Assembly (NCBI GenBank): GCA_937871685.1
Contig: CALMOL010000340.1
Location: 1 to 5,140 of the forward strand
Origin: an uncultured Verrucomicrobiota bacterium
GTDB lineage: Bacteria; Verrucomicrobiota; Verrucomicrobiia; Chthoniobacterales; SZAS-18
Length of the DNA stretch: 5,140 nt
Direction: 5' to 3'
The translations under genes were made by a program, and so were the position numbers. Of this stretch, positions 1-5,140 are shown piece after piece (within the stretch, counting starts at the first letter, position 1; each line of letters starts with the position of its first letter). Below the pieces are notes generated by a model. The model was not told the origin of the DNA. It did no database searches and worked only from the letters and a program-made list of their open reading frames with translations.

Positions 1-1720
1 CGAGACCGTCACGGTGACGGGCCGCGGCACCAACGGCGCGGCCGGCACGGGCGTTGCGCGCGGCGCAGTGGAGCAGGCCGGGCACCAAGCTGGGGCGCAG
101 CGTGGTCTGGTCTTCGGAAAGAGGGTTGCGCAAGCCGATCACGTCCGGCGCGCCGGCGGCGTCCCGCGAGGGCACCAGCGAGAGCGTGCGCGCCTCGAAG
201 AAACCGAGGCCGGCAAGCTGGCGACGCAGCGCGAGGCGGGCGTCATAAGCGCGGTCCACCGCGCCCGAGGGGGCGCTCCGGCCCTGCGCGCGGCCGGGAA
301 TCGCGTCCAGCCCGATCACGCGGGCGACTTCCTCGATGAGGTCGGCCTCGCGCTGGAGATCGCCGCGGAAGCTCGGCGCTTCCCAGCCGCCGTGCTCGGC
401 CTTCGCCAAGCCCAGCGCGGAAAGGATTCCGTCCACGCGTTCCTCCGATACCGTGATGCCGAGCAAGTCGTTCAGCTTTTCCAGGCGCAGCGGCACCTCG
501 CGCGGCGCGGCGAGCGAGGCCGCGTCGCCTTCCGTGACCATTGGGCGCGCCGTGCCGCCCGCGACCTCAAGAATCAGCGCCAGCGCGCGGCGCGCGGCCC
601 GCTCCACGCCGCCGGGATCCACGCCGCGCTCGAAGCGGTAGCTCGCGTCGGAGGAAAGCCCCAGTTCTCGCACCGTGCGGCGCGTCCGGGAGGGCTGAAA
701 ATACGCCGCCTCCAGCACCAGCGAGGTCGTCGCCGCGGTGACGCCGGATTCCTCTCCGCCCATCACGCCGGCCAGGGCCTCGCCGCGGCCGTCGGCGTCG
801 CCGATCACGCAATGGTGCGGCTGGAGCCGATAGTCGCGGCCGTCGAGCGCGCGGAGCGTCTCCCCATCTCGCGCGAGACGCACGCGGACGCCGCTTCCGC
901 CGAGCTTGGCGAAGTCGAAGGCGTGGAGCGGCTGCCCCAGCTCGAGCATCACATAGTTGGTGACGTCCACCACGTTGTTGATCGCGCGCAGGCCCACCGC
1001 CTCCAGCCGAGAGCGCAGCCAAGCCGGGCTCGGGCCGACGTGGATGCCGTCCACGCGAGTGCCGGTGTAGAATGGGCATGCCTGACGCGCGTCGTCATCC
1101 ACCGCGATGGTGAGGCCGGGATCGCTGGCGACGGGTGCCAGAGAGATTTCGGGCGGACGCAATGCTGCTCCCGTGATCGCCGCCACCTCGCGCGCGAGTC
1201 CGACGTGCGAGAGGAGATCAGGCCGGTTTGGCGTGATCTCCACCTCGAGCACCGTATCGGCCGGGAACACCGCCGAGAGCGGCGCACCGAGCGGGGTGTC
1301 GGCCGGGAGGATGAGCAGGCCGTCGGAATCCTCCGAGAGACCGAGTTCGCGGCCGGAGCACATCATGCCTTGGGAGGCCTCGCCGCGGAGCTTGCCCTCC
1401 TTGATCTTGAGGCCGCCGGGCAGCACCGCGCCGGGCAATGCGAGCGGCACCTTGTCGCCCACGCGATAGTTCTTCGCGCCGCATACGATCTGGCGCGGAG
1501 GCGCGCCGTCGCCCGCGTCCACGCGGCACACGGAAAGTCGGTCCGCATTCGGGTGCTGCTTGGATTCGAGGATCTGCGCGACGACGACGTTTGGCACGTC
1601 TGCCCCGCGCGAATGGATGCCCTCGACCTCCACGCCCGCGAAGGTGAGCAGCTCCGCCAGCTTTTCCGCCGAGGCGGGACAATCCACGTAATCGCGAAGC
1701 CAGGAGAGCAGGACGTTCAT
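1..1720 (-). CDS. pheT: Phenylalanine--tRNA ligase beta subunit, 3' end outside the window
   Basis: Beta subunit of the cytoplasmic (alpha-beta)2 enzyme that charges tRNA-Phe; it holds the editing site and the tRNA-binding domains. About 573 codons are visible of a usual ~800. The start at 1720 gives MNVLLSWLRDYVD, the canonical family N-terminus. The OB-fold tRNA-binding domain lies at about residues 45-138 (HPNADRLSVC at 56-65, SQGMMCSGRELGL at 116-128). The B1 return segment EITPNRPDLLSHVGLARE is at 161-178. The B3/B4 editing region includes INNVVDVTNYVMLELGQPLH (247-266), GVMGG (318-322) and SDASYRFERGVDP (357-369). B5 follows at ~405-475, then the catalytic-like module begins, with NPLSEDQTTLRPSLVPGLL at 532-550. 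The anticodon-binding B8 domain is beyond the edge. After about residue 560 (bases ~1-40) the expected FE-x-G-R-x-F segment is absent in all three minus-strand frames. No clear Shine-Dalgarno precedes the start. It is not adjacent to pheS, which lies about 2 kb away on the same strand. Confidence 0.96.
   Translation of the reverse strand, partial: MNVLLSWLRDYVDCPASAEKLAELLTFAGVEVEGIHSRGADVPNVVVAQILESKQHPNADRLSVCRVDAGDGAPPRQIVCGAKNYRVGDKVPLALPGAVLPGGLKIKEGKLRGEASQGMMCSGRELGLSEDSDGLLILPADTPLGAPLSAVFPADTVLEVEITPNRPDLLSHVGLAREVAAITGAALRPPEISLAPVASDPGLTIAVDDDARQACPFYTGTRVDGIHVGPSPAWLRSRLEAVGLRAINNVVDVTNYVMLELGQPLHAFDFAKLGGSGVRVRLARDGETLRALDGRDYRLQPHHCVIGDADGRGEALAGVMGGEESGVTAATTSLVLEAAYFQPSRTRRTVRELGLSSDASYRFERGVDPGGVERAARRALALILEVAGGTARPMVTEGDAASLAAPREVPLRLEKLNDLLGITVSEERVDGILSALGLAKAEHGGWEAPSFRGDLQREADLIEEVARVIGLDAIPGRAQGRSAPSGAVDRAYDARLALRRQLAGLGFFEARTLSLVPSRDAAGAPDVIGLRNPLSEDQTTLRPSLVPGLLHCAARNARAGRAVGAAARHRDGL
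6..20. repeat. Perfect 7-bp inverted repeat with one central base
   Basis: CCGTCAC at 6-12 and GTGACGG at 14-20 are perfect reverse complements around a single G at 13. The palindrome sits at the extreme left edge, inside the stretch where pheT-like coding is lost. It may be a chance feature of GC-rich DNA, a real dyad, or a fold-back artefact at a contig end; the window does not decide between these. Confidence 0.5.
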
Positions 1721-1822
1721 TGAAGGGAAAATTTGCGGGCCGCGAATGTCGCGCGGTGGCGAGGCCGGTCAACGCATTGCAGCGCGCCGTTGCATCGCGG
1801 CGCCAGCGGCCAAGAGTGCCGC
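1721..1822. promoter_or_regulatory. Divergent intergenic region between pheT and the malate/tartrate dehydrogenase gene
   Basis: These 102 bases separate two divergently transcribed genes, so promoters for both are expected here. On the minus strand a TTGACC hexamer (1772-1767) matches the sigma-70 -35 consensus at five of six bases. Sixteen bases on, GACATT (1750-1745) is only a three-of-six -10, placing a start about 15-20 bases ahead of pheT. I could not find a convincing plus-strand promoter. A near-perfect dyad, TGCAGCG-CGC-CGTTGCA, lies at 1778-1794, about 30 bases before the dehydrogenase start; one of its seven pairs is mismatched (a G-T wobble if transcribed). It could be an operator. 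That transcription starts here follows from gene orientation; the individual elements are weak. Confidence 0.35.
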
Positions 1823-2887
1823 ATGACCACGCACCGCATTGCGCTCATCCCCGGCGATGGCATCGGCAAGGAAGTCGCCCCGGAGGGAGTGCGCGTGCTG
1901 GACGCAGCGGCGAAGCGGCACGGCTTCGCTTTCCAGTGGGATGAACTGCCGTGGAGTTGTGAGCACTACGCCGCAACGGGCGCAATGATGCCGGCGGACG
2001 GATTGGACAAGATCCGCAGTCACGACGCCATTTTCCTCGGCGCGGTGGGCTGGCCCACGGTGGCCGACCACGTCTCGCTGTGGGGCTTGCTGATTCCCAT
2101 CCGGCGCAGCTTCCTCCAATACGCCAACGTCCGCCCCGTGCGCCTCATGCCGGGCTGTCGCTCGCCGCTCGCGGACAAAAAGCCGGGCGACATCGACATG
2201 GTGATCGTGCGCGAGAACTGCGAAGGCGAATACTCGTCGATTGGCGGCCGCATCTACGAGGGCACGGAAGACGAGATCGCCATGCAGCAGAGCGTGTTCA
2301 CGCGGCGCGGCGTGGATCGCATCCTGCGCCACGCGTTTCGGATCGCCGCCCAGCGCCCGCGCCGGCACCTCACCGCGGCCACGAAGTCCAACGGCATCAC
2401 CGTGACGATGCCGTTCTGGGACGAGCGCTTCCACGCCATCGCCAAGGAGTTTCCCGACGTAACGACGGCGCTCTATCACATCGACATCCTCACGGCTCAC
2501 TTCGTGCAGCGGCCAGAACGCTTCGACGTGGTGGTCGGCTCGAACCTCTTCGGGGACATCCTCTCCGACCTTGGCCCCGCCTGCACGGGCACCATCGGCA
2601 TCGCGCCCTCGGCCAACCTCAACCCCGAGCGCGACTTTCCCTCAATGTTCGAGCCGGTGCACGGCTCTGCACCGGACATCGCCGGCAAGGGCATCGCCAA
2701 TCCCATCGGCCAAATCTGGAGCGGCGCGATGATGCTCGACCACCTCGGCCATCCCGAGGCCGCGGCCACCGTGATGCGCGCCATCGAGCATGTCCTGCAA
2801 AGCGGCCCGCTCACGCGCGACCTCGGCGGCCAAGCCTCGACGGCCGACGCTGGCCGCGCCGTGGCCGAAGCGGTGGCGTCCGTCTGA
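1823..2887 (+). CDS. dmlA: NAD-dependent D-malate/tartrate dehydrogenase (decarboxylating), beta-decarboxylating dehydrogenase superfamily
   Basis: 354 residues, close to the 361 of E. coli DmlA (YeaU) and to TtuC-type tartrate dehydrogenases. These cytoplasmic enzymes oxidise D-malate or tartrate with NAD+ and Mn2+/Mg2+, and D-malate yields pyruvate and CO2. Visible marks: IALIPGDGIG at 6-15; DHVSLWGLLIPIRR (82-95) and NVRPVRL (102-108), which separate this branch from isopropylmalate dehydrogenase; substrate-binding Arg94, Arg104 and Arg130; VRENCEGEYSS (129-139) with catalytic Tyr137; TKSNG (187-191) with catalytic Lys188; metal ligands Asp221, Asp245 and Asp249 in HIDIL and NLFGDILSDLGP; APSANLNPER (261-270); and EPVHGSAPDI (277-286), the NAD-type cofactor loop. 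Residue 133 is Cys where relatives usually have Thr. I chose the ATG at 1823 because homology begins at once (MTTHRIALIP) and a weak AAGAG lies 6 bases upstream; the in-frame ATG at 1733 would add 30 Arg/Ala-rich residues unlike the family. Substrate preference among D-malate, tartrate and related acids cannot be read from sequence. No transporter or LysR regulator is in view. Confidence 0.93.
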   Translation: MTTHRIALIPGDGIGKEVAPEGVRVLDAAAKRHGFAFQWDELPWSCEHYAATGAMMPADGLDKIRSHDAIFLGAVGWPTVADHVSLWGLLIPIRRSFLQYANVRPVRLMPGCRSPLADKKPGDIDMVIVRENCEGEYSSIGGRIYEGTEDEIAMQQSVFTRRGVDRILRHAFRIAAQRPRRHLTAATKSNGITVTMPFWDERFHAIAKEFPDVTTALYHIDILTAHFVQRPERFDVVVGSNLFGDILSDLGPACTGTIGIAPSANLNPERDFPSMFEPVHGSAPDIAGKGIANPIGQIWSGAMMLDHLGHPEAAATVMRAIEHVLQSGPLTRDLGGQASTADAGRAVAEAVASV

Positions 2888-2904
2888 TCTTCAGGCTCTG
2901 CACT

Positions 2905-3621
2905 TCAGCCGCGCCGCCGCACGCGGAACGCGAGCGCGAGCAGTCCCGCGCCCGCCAGCACGGCCACGCTCGGCTCGGGGATCGCATTGAAGCGGGCGAT
3001 GGCGATGGCCGGAGTGCCGCCGGTGCCCAGAACGGTGGAATGCTGGATGGTCGTGGACTGCGGGTCAGAGCTGTCAACCGCGCTGTAATAAAGGTCGCGA
3101 TTGCCAGCCGCGCCCACCGCGGGTTGGCTTTCGGTGACGCCGATGTTGAGGGAATTTTGCGGAGCCCCATTCGGTCCGGGATTGAAGCCCAGCGCCCAGA
3201 TGACCGATCCCGGCAGCATCAGCATGCTGGGGAAGGTAAAGGTCACGTCGAAGATCGAGCTTTGGTTCGGCTGCGGGCTGGAGGGGATGGCGAAGGTCTG
3301 CGTCATGCTGCCCAGGAAGGCACCGACCGCGCCAGCCGGGCCCACGTTGTAGATCGAGAGCGTCATGCTCAGGTTGTAGGGCGCGCCAGCAGCGACGGTA
3401 GTCTGGCTAGCCATCCGCACGGTCACATCGGTGAGCTGGCGATCCGTGCCACCAAAGACGGCATAGCCGCCAACTTGGTCGAGGCCAAAAGCGCCGTAGG
3501 AAATGCTGCCCCCGAGAGGACCATAGCTGTCGTAAACCGTGGACTGCGCTTGCGCCAGCGGAGCGAGGCATGCGGCCGCGGCTAGCGCCGCCAGTCTGGG
3601 AAGGGGGGAAGACAACTTCAT
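2905..3621 (-). CDS. Secreted PEP-CTERM sorting-domain protein, function unknown
   Basis: 238 residues with a bipartite export and sorting design. The N-terminus (MKLSSPLPRL, then an Ala/Leu-rich core) is a Sec signal peptide with a likely signal peptidase I site after AQA25. The C-terminus carries the PEP-CTERM tripartite signal: IPEP at 214-217, a hydrophobic span at about 218-232, and a basic RVRRRG tail. In this family the tail is processed by an exosortase (EpsH/XrtA type), and such proteins are commonly linked to exopolysaccharide or biofilm matrix. The mature body (26-212) is rich in Gly, Ser, Thr and alternating hydrophobics, suggesting a beta-sandwich. VFGGTDRQLTDVTVRM (55-70) and LPGSVIWALGFN with NSLNIGV (136-162) resemble a pattern I recall from other secreted bacterial proteins, but I cannot name the family. 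No enzymatic motif is apparent. The gene lies 78 bases downstream of pheS on the same strand and convergent to the dehydrogenase with a 17-base gap. No Shine-Dalgarno is seen. By eye it is less GC-rich than its neighbours. Confidence 0.88.
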   Translation of the reverse strand: MKLSSPLPRLAALAAAACLAPLAQAQSTVYDSYGPLGGSISYGAFGLDQVGGYAVFGGTDRQLTDVTVRMASQTTVAAGAPYNLSMTLSIYNVGPAGAVGAFLGSMTQTFAIPSSPQPNQSSIFDVTFTFPSMLMLPGSVIWALGFNPGPNGAPQNSLNIGVTESQPAVGAAGNRDLYYSAVDSSDPQSTTIQHSTVLGTGGTPAIAIARFNAIPEPSVAVLAGAGLLALAFRVRRRG

Positions 3622-3699
3622 GACACGACGCTAGAGGCCAAAATTCCGTCCCGCCAATAGGAATTTTACGTATTTTCCAAGAAGCGGCCGGGACATCCG
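3622..3699 (-). promoter_or_regulatory. AT-richer pheS to PEP-CTERM spacer with a possible -10 element
   Basis: This is the most AT-rich patch of the window, in contrast with the very GC-rich surroundings, as often seen at promoters. On the minus strand TAAAAT (3668-3663) matches the sigma-70 -10 consensus at five of six bases. It would put a start near 3656, about 35 bases before the PEP-CTERM ATG. No matching -35 is present at 16-18 bases, so an extended, activator-dependent or alternative-sigma promoter, or simple read-through from pheS, remains possible. Confidence 0.3.
3640..3667. repeat. 8-bp perfect inverted repeat (stem-loop) upstream of the PEP-CTERM gene
   Basis: AAAATTCC at 3640-3647 and GGAATTTT at 3660-3667 are perfect reverse complements around a 12-base loop. 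The dyad overlaps the candidate -10 on the minus strand. The loop holds GTCCCG (3648-3653), which can pair with CGGGAC at 3689-3694 next to the pheS stop. It could be an operator, an RNA structure, or a weak end signal for pheS. It lacks a separate T-tract, so I do not call it an intrinsic terminator. Confidence 0.5.
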
Positions 3700-4719
3700 T
3701 CAGCGGAACTGCTCCAGGAATCGCACGTCGTTCTCCACCAGCAGGCGAATGTCGGGCAGCCCGAGCAGGGTCATTGCCAAGCGTTCCAGCCCGAAGCCGA
3801 AGGCGTAGCCGGACACCACCTCCGCGTCGTAGGCGCCGTCACCGCGGCGAGCGTTGACGGCGGCATACACGGCGGGGTCCACCATGCCGCAGCCGCAGAT
3901 TTCCAGCCAACGCTCGCCGCCGCGCAGGGCGGGCGTCTTTACGTCCACCTCGAAGCTCGGCTCGGTGAAGGGGAAAAAGTGCGGCCGGAAACGCACCGCC
4001 GTGCCAGGGCCGAACAGCTCGGAAAAGAAGAACTCCAGCGTGCCCTTCATGTCGCCAAGCGTGACGCCCTGGTCCACCACGAGGCCCTCCATCTGGTTGA
4101 ACTGCGCCAAGTGCGTGGCGTCCACCTCGTCGCGCCGGTAGGCGGCGCCCGGGGCGATCACGCGCACCGGGGGCGGCTGCGTCTCCATCACGCGGATTTG
4201 CACGGTGGACGTGTGGGTGCGCAGCAGGCGACCGTCGGGCAGGTAGAAGGTGTCCTGCTCGTTGCGCGCGGGGTGGTCAGGCGGCGTGTTGAGCGCGTCG
4301 AAGCAGTGCCACTCGTCCTCCACGTCCGGCCCGTCGGCGAGCGCGAAGCCGAGGCGGCGGAAGATCTGCACTGCCCGGTCCTGCAACTGGGTGAGCGGAT
4401 GGAGCGCGCCGACGGGCAGCATGGGCGTGCCAGGCAGGGTCACGTCCACCGCGGCGAGGGCATCCGCCTCGGCGCGGCCGGCGAGCGCGGGCGCGGCGGC
4501 ATCGAAGGCGGCGGTGATGGCGCTCCGGGCCTCGTTCAGGCGCTTGCCGGCGGCAGGCCGCTCCTCCTTGGGCACCGCGCGCATCTTCTCGCCGAAGGAG
4601 GCGAGCGCCCCCTGGCGACCAAGGTATTTCACGCGCGCCGCTTCCAGGGCGGGGGCGTCTGCCGCAGCGGTCACGGCGGCGAGGGCCTCGGATTGGAGCA
4701 AATCGAGTTCGGCGAGCAT
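3700..4719 (-). CDS. pheS: Phenylalanine--tRNA ligase alpha subunit
   Basis: Complete 339-residue catalytic subunit (E. coli PheS has 327), a class II synthetase that activates phenylalanine with ATP and transfers it to tRNA-Phe together with PheT. The N-terminal ~85 residues are the Ala-rich helical coiled-coil arm that contacts tRNA. The catalytic core starts at HPLTQLQDRAVQIFRRLGF (107-125). RTHTSTVQIRVM (167-178) and YRRDEVDATHLAQFNQMEG (194-212) hold the motif 2 region. RFRPHFFPFTEPSFEVDV (243-260) forms the phenylalanine pocket region. SGYAFGFGLERLAM (303-316) is motif 3, and Ala306 matches the E. coli Ala294 position that sets pocket size. The C-terminus NDVRFLEQFR is typical. The start at 4719 is the only ATG that gives the family N-terminus, and no clear Shine-Dalgarno precedes it. 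It follows rplT, as in many bacteria, but a terminator-like hairpin ends 21 bases ahead of the start, and pheT is not next downstream. Confidence 0.98.
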   Translation of the reverse strand: MLAELDLLQSEALAAVTAAADAPALEAARVKYLGRQGALASFGEKMRAVPKEERPAAGKRLNEARSAITAAFDAAAPALAGRAEADALAAVDVTLPGTPMLPVGALHPLTQLQDRAVQIFRRLGFALADGPDVEDEWHCFDALNTPPDHPARNEQDTFYLPDGRLLRTHTSTVQIRVMETQPPPVRVIAPGAAYRRDEVDATHLAQFNQMEGLVVDQGVTLGDMKGTLEFFFSELFGPGTAVRFRPHFFPFTEPSFEVDVKTPALRGGERWLEICGCGMVDPAVYAAVNARRGDGAYDAEVVSGYAFGFGLERLAMTLLGLPDIRLLVENDVRFLEQFR

Positions 4720-4740
4720 GACGGCAGGAATCAGCGGTGG

Positions 4741-4781
4741 AAAAGAAAAAAGGCGCGTCGCGGGGATGCCGCGCGCGCCTT
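4741..4781 (-). terminator. Rho-independent terminator or attenuator between rplT and pheS
   Basis: Read on the minus strand, AAGGCGCG (4781-4774) and CGCGG (4773-4769) pair with CCGCG (4763-4759) and CGCGCCTT (4757-4750). The loop has five bases and one base (4758) is bulged, giving a 13-bp GC-rich stem. A T-rich tract, TTTTCTTTT (4749-4741), follows at once. This is the textbook intrinsic terminator layout, oriented to stop transcripts from rplT. Only 21 bases separate the tract from the pheS ATG, too few for an ordinary promoter, so it probably acts as a partial terminator or a regulated attenuator. E. coli pheST is known to be attenuated at the same place, but there a Phe-rich leader peptide (PheM) is present and I see no convincing one here. 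Confidence 0.85.
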
Positions 4782-4784
4782 GGT

Positions 4785-4798
4785 CCGGCGGAAGCCGG
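4785..4798 (-). other. Small GC hairpin just upstream of the terminator stem
   Basis: On the minus strand CCGGC-TTCC-GCCGG forms a 5-bp stem with a 4-base loop, between the rplT stop codon and the terminator hairpin. It could be a pause hairpin or part of an alternative fold, or simply a product of GC-rich sequence. Confidence 0.4.
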
Positions 4799-4804
4799 GG
4801 AAAA

Positions 4805-5140
4805 TCAGGCCGCCTTCAGCGTGGCCGCAGGCTTGTCCTTGAGTGCTGCCGCGGCGGCGTCGAAGATCGCTTTGAACGCGCCCTCGTCCGCCACGGCCAG
4901 CTCGGCCATCATCTTGCGGTTGAGTTCGATGCCGGTGGTGCGCAGGCCTTCCATGAAGCGAGAATAGGTCAGGCCCTGGAGACGGCACGCGTTGTTGATG
5001 CGCGTGATCCAGAGCATGCGGAAGTTCCGCTTGCGGTTCTTGCGGTCGCGGTAGGCCCACTGGCGCGCCTTGTAAACGGCGTCCTTGGCGTAGCGGTAGA
5101 GCTTGGAACGACGGCCGCGGAAGCCCTTGGCTTCCTGAAG
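4805..5140 (-). CDS. rplT: 50S ribosomal protein L20, 5' end outside the window
   Basis: 111 C-terminal residues of L20, a 23S rRNA-binding protein needed early in large-subunit assembly. Compared with E. coli L20 (118 residues), about 17 N-terminal residues, the basic tail, are missing beyond the right edge. The visible part begins LQEAKGFRGRRSKLYRYAK and includes AYRDRKNRKRNFRMLWITRI (29-48 of the visible part) and GLTYSRFMEGLRTTGIELNR (56-75), all family hallmarks. The C-terminus, ALKDKPAATLKAA, runs about 10 residues past the E. coli end as an Ala/Lys-rich tail. In many bacteria L20 is encoded with rpmI and infC and represses that operon; those genes would be to the right of this window. 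It is followed by the hairpin-terminator and then pheS. Confidence 0.97.
   Translation of the reverse strand, partial: LQEAKGFRGRRSKLYRYAKDAVYKARQWAYRDRKNRKRNFRMLWITRINNACRLQGLTYSRFMEGLRTTGIELNRKMMAELAVADEGAFKAIFDAAAAALKDKPAATLKAA

Noticed and set aside
14..1723. A long open frame of 569 codons on the plus strand, opposite pheT
   Set aside because: It mirrors the whole of pheT, its protein is Arg/Ala/His-rich with no domain pattern, and the minus strand carries unmistakable PheT motifs. Long antisense frames are expected in GC-rich coding DNA.
1733..1822. An upstream in-frame ATG that would extend the dehydrogenase by 30 residues
   Set aside because: The added residues are Arg/Ala-rich, do not resemble a targeting signal, and precede the normal family N-terminus; the ATG at 1823 has homology from its first residues.
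2080..3585. A 501-codon plus-strand frame across the dehydrogenase and antisense to the PEP-CTERM gene
   Set aside because: It overlaps two well-supported genes in wrong frames, and its product is compositionally biased (Arg/His/Ala) with no recognisable motif.
3565..3621. A lipobox at Cys18 of the PEP-CTERM protein
   Set aside because: The preceding residues are AAAA with no Leu/Val/Ile at -3, and a good signal peptidase I site (AQA) follows at residue 25.
3635..3665. A sigma-54 (-24/-12) promoter upstream of the PEP-CTERM gene, suggested by TTGGC on the minus strand
   Set aside because: The -24 half is partly matched, but the -12 TTGC element is missing at the required spacing.
4720..4804. 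A T-box riboswitch controlling pheS
   Set aside because: The 85-base spacer is too short for the stem I and antiterminator architecture, and I see no T-box consensus.
4731..4810. A possible PheM-like leader peptide with several Phe codons before pheS (CTG start, ending FFLFHR)
   Set aside because: It has no ATG or GTG start, and most of its Phe codons come from the terminator T-tract itself, downstream of the stem, where they could not drive ribosome-stalling attenuation of that hairpin.
3979..4842. A 287-codon plus-strand frame antisense to pheS
   Set aside because: pheS motifs are complete on the other strand; the antisense product is Arg/Gly/His-rich and shows no conserved pattern.

Overview
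The window is a GC-rich bacterial chromosomal segment (about two-thirds G+C by eye). It carries five protein genes and short intergenic regions, and no gene-free stretch exceeds about 100 bases. The likely source is a Verrucomicrobia-type bacterium, perhaps Opitutales-like. That is an inference from three things: an exosortase-sorted PEP-CTERM surface protein, poor Shine-Dalgarno sequences at every start, and the style of the phenylalanyl-tRNA synthetase alpha subunit. A GC-rich proteobacterium or planctomycete is not excluded.

Reading along the minus strand from the right edge: ribosomal protein L20 (rplT, 4805-5140, lacking its first ~17 residues at the window edge); a 85-base spacer with a strong hairpin plus T-tract (4741-4781); phenylalanyl-tRNA synthetase alpha subunit (pheS, 3700-4719); a 78-base AT-richer spacer; and a secreted PEP-CTERM protein (2905-3621). 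Next, on the plus strand and convergent with the PEP-CTERM gene, is an NAD-dependent D-malate/tartrate dehydrogenase of the isocitrate/isopropylmalate dehydrogenase superfamily (1823-2887). After a 102-base divergent intergenic region comes phenylalanyl-tRNA synthetase beta subunit (pheT, minus strand, 1-1720), which runs off the left edge.

The skeleton is the familiar rpmI-rplT-pheS-pheT translation cluster, modified in two ways. An intrinsic-terminator-like hairpin ends only 21 bases before pheS, so pheS transcripts coming from the left of it (rplT side) must read through or be attenuated. In addition, pheS and pheT, whose products form one (alpha-beta)2 enzyme, are separated by about 2 kb holding two unrelated genes, one of them on the opposite strand. 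pheT therefore cannot simply be co-transcribed with pheS and should have its own promoter in the 1721-1822 region.

I see no clearly new multi-gene system, mobile element, CRISPR array or RNA gene. The points most worth a second look are the split pheS/pheT pair, the hairpin before pheS, and the first ~45 bases of the window, where pheT-like coding breaks down next to a perfect palindrome.
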